From NCBI RefSeq assembly GCF_003287875.1, contig NZ_QMKK01000054.1, forward strand, positions 806,001-870,000: 64,000 nt of DNA, given 5' to 3'. Under the pieces are notes generated by a model, which was not told where the DNA came from, made no database searches, and worked only from the letters and a program-made list of their open reading frames with translations. Within the stretch, counting starts at the first letter, position 1, and each line of letters opens with the position of its first letter. Both the position numbers and the translations under genes were made by a program. Origin of the DNA: Martinezella tropici. Lineage in GTDB: Bacteria; Pseudomonadota; Alphaproteobacteria; Rhizobiales; Rhizobiaceae. Below are positions 51,969-59,911 of this stretch, piece after piece.

Positions 51969-53309
51969 TCAGTTCAAACTGTTGGATAGAAGCTGGACGA
52001 GACGATGAAGGTCGTCCTCGCCGCGCATGGTTCTCACCAGATCGGGAACGGCCGACACGGCCGGATGGTTTCCGGTCGCGTCGCGGAATTTTTCCGTGGG
52101 ATCGCTGAGGCCGGGCAAGCCCTTGAACTCGCGCGTCAGATGGCTTCCGTCCTTGAGCGTTACCTCGGCAATGACGAAACGCGTTTTCGGATCGTTCGAA
52201 AGGCGTGGCGCCGTCTCGTCATGACGGCGGCGAACGCGCCGGCCGATCGCCATCAGATCCTCCCTCACCGGCGTCTCGCCGAAATGGCCGATCTTCAGAG
52301 CACCGTCGACCAGGGCGGTTGCGAACACATATTCGGCGCTGAAGCGCGCATCGATACCGGTCGTCGGATCGGTCACGACCAGCGCTGCATCGCCTCCCGG
52401 CGGGAAGGTGATGATGACGGACTCGACCTGCTCTGCGTTCAATCCCTCTTCATGAAGCTGAAGACCGATCATCGCCACCGGATGGCTCGCCGTGCAGCAC
52501 GGAAAAGCCTTGAGTGTCAGGCCGGGCGTCACGATCTGCCAAGGCGCGCCCCACCCCTCGATGGCTGCCCGCGGCCGCTCCTCGCCAAAGGCGAAGGCCG
52601 AATAGAAGCCGATCGGATTGTCGAGAAAATCCCTGGCGCCACCGAAGCCTGCCTTGGCGAGCTTGGCCGACAGCAGGCCTGAGCGCGCTGCCATGCCGGC
52701 GTGATAAGGCTTGGCATCATGGCCGAACTGCAGGCGCAAACCGCTCGAATGCGTGGCAGCCAGCCCCAGTGCCGTGGCGGTCTCGGCGACCGAATAGCCA
52801 AGCACATGGGCGACGGCTGCGGCAGCACCGAGCGTGCCGAGCGTTGCCGTTGCGTGAAAGCCGTTCTCGTAATGGCGCATGCCGAGCGAGAGACCGAGGC
52901 GTGCCATGGCTTCCAGCCCGACGATGTAGCCGGCAATCAGACGGTCCGCCGATATCGGTGTCTCCGATGCCAGCGCCAGCAGAACGGGAACAATGACCGT
53001 CGTCGGGTGCCCGCGTACGCTCGCATGCACGTCGTCATAGTCGAGCACATGGCCGGCATGGGCATTGACCAGGGCCGCAGTCAGCGCATCGGTACGCCGC
53101 CCGTGCCCAATAATGACGGCGTTCCCCGGGCCTGCCGGCAGCTGTTCCAGCAGGATGCGTGTCGTGCGGTCGGCAGCGCCACCGAAGGCGCAGGCCAGCC
53201 AATCGACGATCGCCGTGCGGGCTGCGGCAACGGCCGTCTCATCTCGCAGCGGATCGGCCGATGCGATGGCTTCGGCAAAGCCTGTCGTGAGCGGGAAGGC
53301 CTTTTCCAT
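51969..53309 (-). CDS. MmgE/PrpD family protein
   Basis: Protein of 446 residues in the 2-methylcitrate dehydratase/MmgE family, also including iminodisuccinate epimerase. Features: TAIVDWLACAFGG near residue 33, GHVLDYDDVHASVRGHPT near 87, AATHSSGLRLQFGHDAKPYHAG near 185 (core FGHDAKPYHAG) and LKAFPCCTASHP near 268 (family LKxxPxCxxxHP). ATG 53309 lies 8 bases after GAGGGA; a TTG at 53315 is too close. The start overlaps the ATPase stop region. In this context it may dehydrate or epimerise a product of the neighbouring monooxygenase pathway rather than serve propionate catabolism. Confidence 0.87.
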   Translation of the reverse strand: MEKAFPLTTGFAEAIASADPLRDETAVAAARTAIVDWLACAFGGAADRTTRILLEQLPAGPGNAVIIGHGRRTDALTAALVNAHAGHVLDYDDVHASVRGHPTTVIVPVLLALASETPISADRLIAGYIVGLEAMARLGLSLGMRHYENGFHATATLGTLGAAAAVAHVLGYSVAETATALGLAATHSSGLRLQFGHDAKPYHAGMAARSGLLSAKLAKAGFGGARDFLDNPIGFYSAFAFGEERPRAAIEGWGAPWQIVTPGLTLKAFPCCTASHPVAMIGLQLHEEGLNAEQVESVIITFPPGGDAALVVTDPTTGIDARFSAEYVFATALVDGALKIGHFGETPVREDLMAIGRRVRRRHDETAPRLSNDPKTRFVIAEVTLKDGSHLTREFKGLPGLSDPTEKFRDATGNHPAVSAVPDLVRTMRGEDDLHRLVQLLSNSLN

Positions 53310-53311
53310 CG

Positions 53312-54100
53312 TCAAATTCCCTCACCATCCTCGAGCGAAGCCCGCGCACCGGCAAGGCCGTTGACGAAACGGCGGATGCGCGCATTTGTCGATGTCTGGA
53401 AGATAGCTTCGGGCGGCCCCTGGTCAACGATGCGGCCGTTTTCAGTGAAGACCACGACATCGCTGATCTCTTCGGCAAAGCGCATCTCATGCGTGACCAG
53501 AATACTCGTCATACCTTCCTTGACGAGATCGCGAATGACGGCAAGCACCTCGCCGACGGTCTCCGGATCCAGGGCCGAGGTCACTTCGTCAAAAAGGACG
53601 AGATCCGGCCGCATCGCAAGTGCCCGGGCAATGGCCACGCGCTGCTGCTGGCCACCGGAAAGCTGCCCGGGATAGACGTTCGCCTTCTCGGACAGGCGTA
53701 CCCGTGCCAGGAGATCCCGGGCGTGGCGTTCGGCATCGGCCTTGTTGACGCCGAGGATTCGCGTCGGGGCGATCGTGATATTGTCGAGCACGGTCAGGTG
53801 CGGAAAGAGATTATATTGCTGGAAGACGATGCCGATCTTCTGCCTGAGCTTGATGCGTTCGGCCTCGCTGCGCATCTGGTCGACGCGCACGCCATTGACC
53901 GCTACGCGGCCCGTCTGCGGCGCGACCAGCGCGTTGATGCAGCGCAGGATTGTCGACTTGCCGGATCCGGACGGACCGATGATCGAAACCGTCTGTCCGC
54001 GGGCGACTGTTAGGTCAATCCCCTTCAGGACCTCGGTCGGTCCATAGGCGAGATGCACATTGGCCAGTTCGACGATCGGATTGGTCTGAGCGTGGCTCAT
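53312..54100 (-). CDS. Polar amino acid ABC transporter ATPase (GlnQ/HisP type)
   Basis: ATPase of 262 residues. Walker A GPSGSGKST near 41-49, Q-loop IVFQQYNLFPHLTVLDN, signature LSGGQQQR near 148, Walker B LVLFDEVTSALDPE, H-loop VTHEM. The Glu-Val at Walker B (DEVTSALD) is characteristic of the PAAT family. Its start lies 10 bp after the stop of the permease gene at 54111. The C-terminal tail is about 15 residues longer than in HisP. Confidence 0.91.
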   Translation of the reverse strand: MSHAQTNPIVELANVHLAYGPTEVLKGIDLTVARGQTVSIIGPSGSGKSTILRCINALVAPQTGRVAVNGVRVDQMRSEAERIKLRQKIGIVFQQYNLFPHLTVLDNITIAPTRILGVNKADAERHARDLLARVRLSEKANVYPGQLSGGQQQRVAIARALAMRPDLVLFDEVTSALDPETVGEVLAVIRDLVKEGMTSILVTHEMRFAEEISDVVVFTENGRIVDQGPPEAIFQTSTNARIRRFVNGLAGARASLEDGEGI

Positions 54101-54110
54101 GCCGGCTCCT

Positions 54111-54884
54111 CTAGGCTTTCAGGCGGCGTTCAAGGCGCCGCGTCAGGCTGGAAATGGGATAGCAAAGCGCAAAGAACGCCGCCATGACGACGATATAGGC
54201 AAGCACGGTGAAATCCAGCCGGCGGACGGCCGTGCTGGCGTCGGTCGCCGCATGCAGCAGCTCATGCACGCCGACCAGGGAGGCAAGCGCCGTTCCCATG
54301 GTGATCGAGGCAAAGAGGTTCATCCAGGGCGGCAGCGAACGCCGCGCGCATTGCGGCAGGATGATCCAGCGCAATGCCTGAGACCGGGAGAAGCCGAGGC
54401 CCTTGGCCGCCTCCCACTGCGTGGTCGGGATCGACTGGATGGCGCCACGCGTGATCTCAGCGACATAGGCGCTGGCAGGAATGGCAAGCCCGATCACGGC
54501 CTTCACCCAATCGGGAAACGGCAGGTAATGGCCGAAGACTACAATCTCGAAAGGAAAGATATAGGTCGTTGCAAAGATCAGCACCAGATGGGGCGCATTG
54601 CGGAAGATCTGGACATAAAGGCCGACTGGATAGCGTACGATCTTCAGCGGCGCCAGCTCCAGAATGCCAAGCAAGACACCGATCAGCGTCCCTCCCGCCA
54701 TCGCAAGCAGGCTGATGAGGATGTTCATCAGGAAGCCGCTACCGAGATAGGGCAGCCATTCGATGAGCACATGAAGCAGCGACAGATCCGCCAGCAGCCA
54801 GATAACGGCGATCGCAACGAGCGCTCCAACCAGCCAGAGCAGCCAGTTGCTCGAAGGCGCAGATGACAGCTTTGCCACACTCAT
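54111..54884 (-). CDS. Polar amino acid ABC transporter permease (first listed)
   Basis: Inner-membrane permease of 257 residues of the HisM/GlnP (PAAT) type. A hydrophobic segment starts at NWLLWLVGALVAIAVIWLL, a VQIFRNAPHLVLIF segment (family FRGTPLLVQ) lies near residue 92 and the EAA loop reads QWEAAKGLGFSRSQALRWIILPQ near 158. ATG 54884 overlaps the stop of the other permease gene (ATGA). The frame is open further to 55019 inside that gene and is rejected. Confidence 0.88.
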   Translation of the reverse strand: MSVAKLSSAPSSNWLLWLVGALVAIAVIWLLADLSLLHVLIEWLPYLGSGFLMNILISLLAMAGGTLIGVLLGILELAPLKIVRYPVGLYVQIFRNAPHLVLIFATTYIFPFEIVVFGHYLPFPDWVKAVIGLAIPASAYVAEITRGAIQSIPTTQWEAAKGLGFSRSQALRWIILPQCARRSLPPWMNLFASITMGTALASLVGVHELLHAATDASTAVRRLDFTVLAYIVVMAAFFALCYPISSLTRRLERRLKA

Positions 54885-55630
54885 GCGCCCACTCCGAAGC
54901 CAGGCACGGCGAGGCGCTTTTCGATCCAATGCCCGATCTTGGCGAGGGCAAGATTGATGGCGCTGAAGAACAGCAGAATGACGATCATCAGTTCGACGAC
55001 ATTGTCGCGCTGCGTCCATACCATGATCGAGGCATAGGTGATTTCGCTCACGGCAATCGCATTGCCGACGGTGGTCAGCTTGACCAGATTGATCATATTG
55101 TTGACGATCGCCGGCAGCGACGCCCGGAAAGCGAGCGGTATCGCCACGAAGCGAAGGATCTGCAGGCGCGTGAAGCCGATGGCACGCGCCGCTTCCACCG
55201 TCTGTTCCGGCACGGCCTCGATACCGGCGCGAAGCGCATCGGCATGCAGTGCTGCAACATGCAGGCCGACCACGGCAACCACCCAGAAGAACGGTGTCAA
55301 AGGATTGTTCTGCGCGCCACCCAGCCCATTGGAGACGAGTGTGTTCAACACGAGGAAGCTGAACATCAGCTGCACGAGTGTCGGCGTATTGCGGGTCACT
55401 TCAATGAAAGCTCTGACCGGCGCGGCCAGAGCCTTGTTCCCCGAGGTCAACATGGCCGCAAACAGCAGGCCGAACAACAGGCTGACCGGAATGAGGAGCA
55501 CGATGAGATAAAGCGTGGTGATGAAACCACCACGCCAGATCTGCGCCTCATAACCGCTGGCCAGGAATTCATAATGAAGCCCGAGCCTGCCGGTCCAGTC
55601 TATGAAGGTCTGAAGAAGCGAACTTCCCAT
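54881..55630 (-). CDS. Polar amino acid ABC transporter permease (second listed)
   Basis: Permease of 249 residues of the same PAAT type. It has a hydrophobic segment ITTLYLIVLLIPVSLLFGLL, the conserved FIEVTRNTPTLVQLMF near residue 75 (family FRxTPxLVQ) and the EAA loop TVEAARAIGFTRLQILRFVAIP near 143. It pairs with the downstream permease. It follows the binding-protein gene by 29 bp. Confidence 0.89.
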   Translation of the reverse strand: MGSSLLQTFIDWTGRLGLHYEFLASGYEAQIWRGGFITTLYLIVLLIPVSLLFGLLFAAMLTSGNKALAAPVRAFIEVTRNTPTLVQLMFSFLVLNTLVSNGLGGAQNNPLTPFFWVVAVVGLHVAALHADALRAGIEAVPEQTVEAARAIGFTRLQILRFVAIPLAFRASLPAIVNNMINLVKLTTVGNAIAVSEITYASIMVWTQRDNVVELMIVILLFFSAINLALAKIGHWIEKRLAVPGFGVGA

Positions 55631-55659
55631 GCAAACCGCTCCTCAAGCGACCGATAAGG

Positions 55660-56496
55660 TCACTTGCCCTCGAACTTCTTGTGCTCTTCCTCAAGATAGG
55701 TCGTGTTGAGCAGGCGGTTTGCCTTGGCATAGTCCAGAAGCTTGCCGTTGGCATGCAGTTCCTGGATGGCCTTGTCGAGTGCGGCGCGCGTATCGCTTTC
55801 GCCCTTGCGCAGCCAGATCACCGAATCCGAGGGAACGAGTTCGGTCGGAAACAAGATCTTGTAGTCCTTCCATTCCTCCGGCCGATCCTGAAGCAGCAGG
55901 CCGACCGTCGCCCCGACATGGACGGCCGCAACGCAATTGCCGCCCTGCAGCGCCAGCAGCGATTCCGGCTGGCTCGGCAGCCCCTTCACTTCTGCGCCAT
56001 ATTGCTCCATCAGCGGCTGCGTATAGTTCGACCCTTGAGAAACGCAGACAGGCTTACCCTTGAGGTCGCTCCAGTCGTTGAGGCCGCTATCCTTGCGGCC
56101 GACGGCAGCGCCGCCGCTGCGGTCATAGGGCGTCGGCACATAATCGAGGATCTTGGCGCGCTCTTCCGTGTACTGCATGTTGGCGATCAGGATGTCGACC
56201 TTGCCCTGCTGCAGGAACTGCACACGGTTCGGCGGCGTCACGGTCACCGTTTCCAGCTTGACGCCGAGCTTTTCGGCAAGCGCCTTGGCAATGTCGATGT
56301 TGTAGCCCTTCTGTTCCTGGCTTGCCGGATCGATATAGCCGAAAGGCGCGCCGGAGAGGATGACGCCGACGGTCAACGCGCCACGACCCTTGATGCGATC
56401 GAGCGTCGCATCGGCATGTGCAATCGTGGTGAACAGCGCGCCGCAGGAAAGCGCAGCGGCAAAAATGGCGGCAGATGTTCGCTTGGCAAAATTCAT
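55660..56496 (-). CDS. Polar amino acid ABC transporter substrate-binding protein
   Basis: Periplasmic binding protein of 278 residues (SBP family 3). ATG 56496 starts a signal peptide (KRTSAAIFAAALSCGALF, cleavage near AHA-D) and AAGGAG lies 10 bases upstream. Family features: GALTVGVILSGAPFGYID near residue 40, GYNIDIAKALAEKLGV near 64 and ILDYVPTPYDRSGGAAV near 115. The ligand pocket Arg/Asp pattern is not decisive. It is the first gene of the leftward operon ending in the monooxygenase. The 166 bp upstream is AT-rich with an imperfect repeat TAGAT-N8-ATCTA (56605-56622) that could be an operator. Confidence 0.88.
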   Translation of the reverse strand: MNFAKRTSAAIFAAALSCGALFTTIAHADATLDRIKGRGALTVGVILSGAPFGYIDPASQEQKGYNIDIAKALAEKLGVKLETVTVTPPNRVQFLQQGKVDILIANMQYTEERAKILDYVPTPYDRSGGAAVGRKDSGLNDWSDLKGKPVCVSQGSNYTQPLMEQYGAEVKGLPSQPESLLALQGGNCVAAVHVGATVGLLLQDRPEEWKDYKILFPTELVPSDSVIWLRKGESDTRAALDKAIQELHANGKLLDYAKANRLLNTTYLEEEHKKFEGK

Positions 56497-56662
56497 GGAT
56501 CTGGGACTCCTTATCTGCGCGGAACGTAGAGAGGGCACGCGCAGCGCGCGAGGAATGAGATCCTATTTATCGGGATATCGGCGCAACAATTATCCATATA
56601 AACGATAGATTTTAATATATCTAATTTGCCGTTCCCTGTGCGCAGCGGTAAATTCAATGCGT

Positions 56663-58075
56663 TTACTGGAAGTCGAATACACTCAGACCCGTCGCCATTT
56701 CGTCAAGACCGAGCGGGCGCGTCACCGGCGGCTCTGCTCTCGCCAGGCAGCCCTGACGTTCGCACAGGCGACAGGCCGGACCGATAGCGACGGGCATCGA
56801 GCCAAGCGCCTTGCCGTAGATCACCTCGTCGCGATGGGCGATATCGCAGCCGATGAGGAGCGCGGTGCGGCGCGTCCTTTCTCCGAAGTCGGCCCGCGGC
56901 CCCTCGATCGTCCGCGATATGGTGAGAAATCCGCCGCCATCCGGCATCTGCGTGTCGACCACCAATATCTGCCCGGGCTGGGCAAAAGCGGCATGGACAT
57001 TGAGCTTGGGACAGCCACCGCCGAAGCGCGCCTGCGGAAAGCCTTGGGCGCCGGCTTTGCGCAGGCGATGGCCGGCACTATCGACCTCCATCAGGAAAAA
57101 CGGGATAGCCGATGCCGCCGGGCGCTGCAGGCTGGTGAGCCGCGTCGCGGCCTGCTCGTAGGACACGCCGAAGCGAGCACCAAGGCCATCGATATCATAA
57201 TGCAGACGCTGCGCTGCCGAAAGATAGGCGCCGTAGGGCATCAGCAGGGCGTGGGAGGCGTAGCGCGCCAGCTCGAAGCGGCCAATACGCTTGGCTTCCG
57301 GCGTCGAGAGCGCAAGCGCCTCCAGTTCGGTGGCAATCTCCTCGCGCATGACCAACAGCGAGACCTCGGTCGCAATCTCGCGAAGCTGATCGAAGGGCGA
57401 CAATCGCTCGGACAGGAAAAGCCGCATGGAGTGCCGGTCGTAGCGTCGGCGCAGACCGGGCATGGCATGCACCGGCAGCAGGCGCACGGCAATGCCATGT
57501 TCGCTCTTCAACCACGCCTTCAATCCGCCTGCCACATCGTCACCGGACGAGAGGCGCTCATGGAATGTCTCTGCGGCATCTTCGATGCGGGCGAAAAAAT
57601 TCGGCCGCGCTTGCAGACGGTCGTGAACCTCATCCAGCGGCAGGCGCGGACCGGCGACATCGGCAACCCGGCCCTCGCGGGACAGAAGCTCGGCAAGATC
57701 GGACAGCCTTGCGGCCTGCTCGCGATAGGCGCGATAAAGCCGGATCATGCCGTTTGCCGCATTGGGCGCGGCTTCGGCGAGCTCGATCAGCTCCTGCTCG
57801 CCCGGAATTTCACCCGCAAGCAGCGGGTCGGCAAAGACTTCGCGCAGCTGCCCTGCACTGCCGGCCTCTCCGCCCTGCAGTTCGTCGAGATCGACCTTGT
57901 AGACCGCCGAGAGCTTCAACAGCAGCTGCACGGTCAGCGGCCGCTGATTGCGCTCGATGAGATTGAGGTAGGACGGCGAGATATCGAGAGCCTGCGCCAT
58001 CGTCGTCTGTGTCAGGCCGAGGCCCATTCGGACGCGACGAACCCTGGGGCCAGCGAAGATCTTGCGTTCAACCAT
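56663..58075 (-). CDS. ScfR-type regulator (XRE HTH + IrrE-like + short-chain-fatty-acid domain)
   Basis: Transcription regulator of 470 residues. An N-terminal XRE helix-turn-helix (10-65: LTQTTMAQALDISPSYLNLIE) is followed by an IrrE/ImmA-like segment (about 170-290) in which the HEXXH zinc motif is not evident (REIATEVSLLVMREEIATE instead), and a C-terminal PF09856-type domain with the Cys cluster CRLCERQGC near 440. This is the architecture of RamB/ScfR, which in actinobacteria controls aceA and aceB in response to acetate. It is divergent from aceA here, 206 bp apart, so it most likely controls isocitrate lyase. TTTACAAACTTT-type motifs lie in the gap. Confidence 0.85.
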   Translation of the reverse strand: MVERKIFAGPRVRRVRMGLGLTQTTMAQALDISPSYLNLIERNQRPLTVQLLLKLSAVYKVDLDELQGGEAGSAGQLREVFADPLLAGEIPGEQELIELAEAAPNAANGMIRLYRAYREQAARLSDLAELLSREGRVADVAGPRLPLDEVHDRLQARPNFFARIEDAAETFHERLSSGDDVAGGLKAWLKSEHGIAVRLLPVHAMPGLRRRYDRHSMRLFLSERLSPFDQLREIATEVSLLVMREEIATELEALALSTPEAKRIGRFELARYASHALLMPYGAYLSAAQRLHYDIDGLGARFGVSYEQAATRLTSLQRPAASAIPFFLMEVDSAGHRLRKAGAQGFPQARFGGGCPKLNVHAAFAQPGQILVVDTQMPDGGGFLTISRTIEGPRADFGERTRRTALLIGCDIAHRDEVIYGKALGSMPVAIGPACRLCERQGCLARAEPPVTRPLGLDEMATGLSVFDFQ

Positions 58076-58086
58076 ATGTCAAACCC

Positions 58087-58133
58087 TTTACAAACTTTCC
58101 TTCAGTGGAATTTTACAGGTTTTACAATTTTAC
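58087..58133. promoter_or_regulatory. Repeated TTTTAC motifs between the ScfR gene and aceA
   Basis: TTTACAAACTTTCC at 58087-58100 is followed by TTTTAC at 58111, 58120 and 58128, spaced 9 and 8 bp. Two more copies lie nearer aceA: the complement GTAAAAA at 58220 and TTTTACAAACT at 58291, inside the first codons. The reverse complement of the first, AAAGTTTGTAAA, is close to the AAAGTTTGCAAA type of site reported for RamB. Likely operators for the adjacent regulator. Confidence 0.5.
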
Positions 58134-58213
58134 TGGGAGGTGATGTCAACGATAGCACATCATAACCTTTTTCACTACCGGGATTTTCTGGTTTTCCTAG
58201 CTCTGCGAGCGCC

Positions 58214-58230
58214 ACTATTGTAAAAATAGT
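58214..58230. promoter_or_regulatory. Inverted repeat ACTATT-N5-AATAGT upstream of aceA
   Basis: Perfect 6-bp arms (58214-58219 and 58225-58230) with spacer GTAAA, which itself overlaps one of the GTAAAAA motifs. It ends 51 bp before the aceA ATG. It could be the core operator or an activator site. Confidence 0.4.
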
Positions 58231-58281
58231 CATGCAATCGAGATCGATCGGAGGATCGAGAGAAGGTATCGGGAGAATAGC

Positions 58282-59571
58282 ATGACAGATTTTTACAAAC
58301 TGGTTCCAAGCGCACCTGCCGGGCGTTTCGATGGCATCGACCGCCCCTATCAGGCCGCTGATGTAGAGCGGCTGCGTGGATCGATCACCATCCGCCATTC
58401 ACTCGCCGAAATGGGCGCGAACCGTCTCTGGCAGCTCATTCACGAGGAAGATTTCGTCAATGCGCTCGGCGCGCTCTCGGGCAATCAGGCCATGCAGATG
58501 GTTCGCGCTGGCCTGAAGGCGATCTATCTCTCCGGATGGCAGGTCGCAGCCGACGCCAATACGGCGTCTGCCATGTATCCAGATCAGTCGCTTTATCCCG
58601 CCAATGCCGGTCCGGAGCTGGCGAAGCGCATCAACCGCACGCTGCAAAGGGCCGACCAGATCGAGACGGCCGAAGGCAAAGGGCTTTCCGTCGACACCTG
58701 GTTCGCACCGATCGTTGCCGATGCCGAAGCGGGCTTCGGAGGTCCGCTGAACGCCTTCGAGATCATGAAAGCCTATATCGAGGCGGGTGCCGCAGGCGTC
58801 CACTTCGAGGACCAGCTGGCATCGGAGAAGAAATGCGGCCATCTCGGCGGCAAGGTTCTTATTCCGACGGCGGCCCATATCCGCAATCTCAACGCGGCAC
58901 GGCTTGCCGCCGACGTCATGGGTGTACCGACCCTCGTCGTCGCCCGCACCGATGCCGAGGCCGCCAAGCTTCTGACATCCGATATCGACGAGCGCGACCG
59001 GCCCTTCGTCGATTACGACGCCGGCCGCACGGTCGAAGGCTTCTATCAGGTCAAGAACGGCATCGCGCCCTGCATCGCCCGCGCCGTCGCCTATGCACCG
59101 CATTGCGATCTGATCTGGTGCGAGACGTCAAAGCCGGATCTCGAGCAGGCGCGTAAATTTGCCGAGGGCGTGCATCGGGTCCATCCCGGCAAGCTGCTCG
59201 CCTATAATTGCTCGCCATCCTTCAACTGGAAGAAGAACCTGGACGACGCGACGATCGCCAAATTCCAGCGCGAGCTGGGTGCGATGGGCTACAAGTTTCA
59301 GTTCATCACGCTTGCCGGCTTCCACCAGCTGAATTTCGGCATGTTCGAGCTCGCCCGCGGCTACAAGGCTCGCCAGATGGCCGCCTATTCCGAACTGCAG
59401 CAGGCGGAGTTCGCCGCGGAAGCCAATGGCTACACCGCCACCAAGCATCAGCGCGAAGTGGGCACAGGCTATTTCGATGCCGTTTCGCTGGCGATCACCG
59501 GCGGACAGTCATCCACCACGGCCATGCACGGATCGACCGAGCACGCCCAGTTCAAGCCGGCAGCAGAGTGA
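58282..59571 (+). CDS. aceA: Isocitrate lyase
   Basis: First enzyme of the glyoxylate shunt, splitting isocitrate into glyoxylate and succinate so that cells can grow on acetate and fatty acids. The protein is 429 residues, normal for bacterial ICL. The active-site loop with catalytic Cys reads SEKKCGHLGGK near residue 183; other signatures are VDTWFAPIVADAEAGFGG near 138 and NCSPSFNWKKNLD near 313. GGGAGA precedes the ATG at 6 bases. It is divergent from an ScfR-type regulator and followed by a small conserved-looking gene. Confidence 0.96.
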   Translation: MTDFYKLVPSAPAGRFDGIDRPYQAADVERLRGSITIRHSLAEMGANRLWQLIHEEDFVNALGALSGNQAMQMVRAGLKAIYLSGWQVAADANTASAMYPDQSLYPANAGPELAKRINRTLQRADQIETAEGKGLSVDTWFAPIVADAEAGFGGPLNAFEIMKAYIEAGAAGVHFEDQLASEKKCGHLGGKVLIPTAAHIRNLNAARLAADVMGVPTLVVARTDAEAAKLLTSDIDERDRPFVDYDAGRTVEGFYQVKNGIAPCIARAVAYAPHCDLIWCETSKPDLEQARKFAEGVHRVHPGKLLAYNCSPSFNWKKNLDDATIAKFQRELGAMGYKFQFITLAGFHQLNFGMFELARGYKARQMAAYSELQQAEFAAEANGYTATKHQREVGTGYFDAVSLAITGGQSSTTAMHGSTEHAQFKPAAE

Positions 59572-59597
59572 TATCAAGATCATAGGAGGAGAATGAC

Positions 59598-59843
59598 ATG
59601 GCATCGATAGCACGTGTTCGCGAGAGAGCCGAGGAACAATCTCTCACCATGAATGCAGATCAGCAGGCAGTCATCCGCATGTTGGCGAACGAGCTGCATC
59701 GCCTCAATCAGGCCGTCATGAATGCGGTCGAGGCCGGTGTTTCCGTCGAGCTTGTCCGCTCGGCCCGCCACCATGGCGGCAACGGCAACTGGGGCGATCT
59801 CTTGATCCCCGTCGTCGTCGCCAATGCCGCGCACCAGGCCTGA
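59598..59843 (+). CDS. Small hypothetical protein downstream of aceA
   Basis: Product of 81 residues beginning MASIARVRERAEEQ, with a helical first half (DQQAVIRMLANELHRLNQAV) and a C-terminal GNGNWGDLLIPVV segment. AGGAGGAGAATGAC precedes the ATG, an excellent ribosome-binding site, 26 bp after the aceA stop, so it is very probably translated and co-transcribed with aceA. No signal peptide and no family that I recognise. Its position suggests a role linked to glyoxylate metabolism, which is inference. Confidence 0.7.
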   Translation: MASIARVRERAEEQSLTMNADQQAVIRMLANELHRLNQAVMNAVEAGVSVELVRSARHHGGNGNWGDLLIPVVVANAAHQA

Positions 59844-59854
59844 CGATCATACTT

Positions 59855-59908
59855 CCAGCCAGACTTCGGGCCGCTGTCATCCGCCAGTCGGCCCGTTCTC
59901 ATGGCTGG
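59855..59908. terminator. Nested inverted repeat between convergent genes
   Basis: CCAGCCA (59855) pairs with TGGCTGG (59902), and inside it GGGCCG (59868) pairs with CGGCCC (59889). It fills the 68-bp gap between two convergent genes and could form a long hairpin at both mRNA ends. There is no U-tract, so it may act as a processing or bidirectional attenuating structure rather than a classical terminator. Confidence 0.35.
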
Positions 59909-59911
59909 CGA

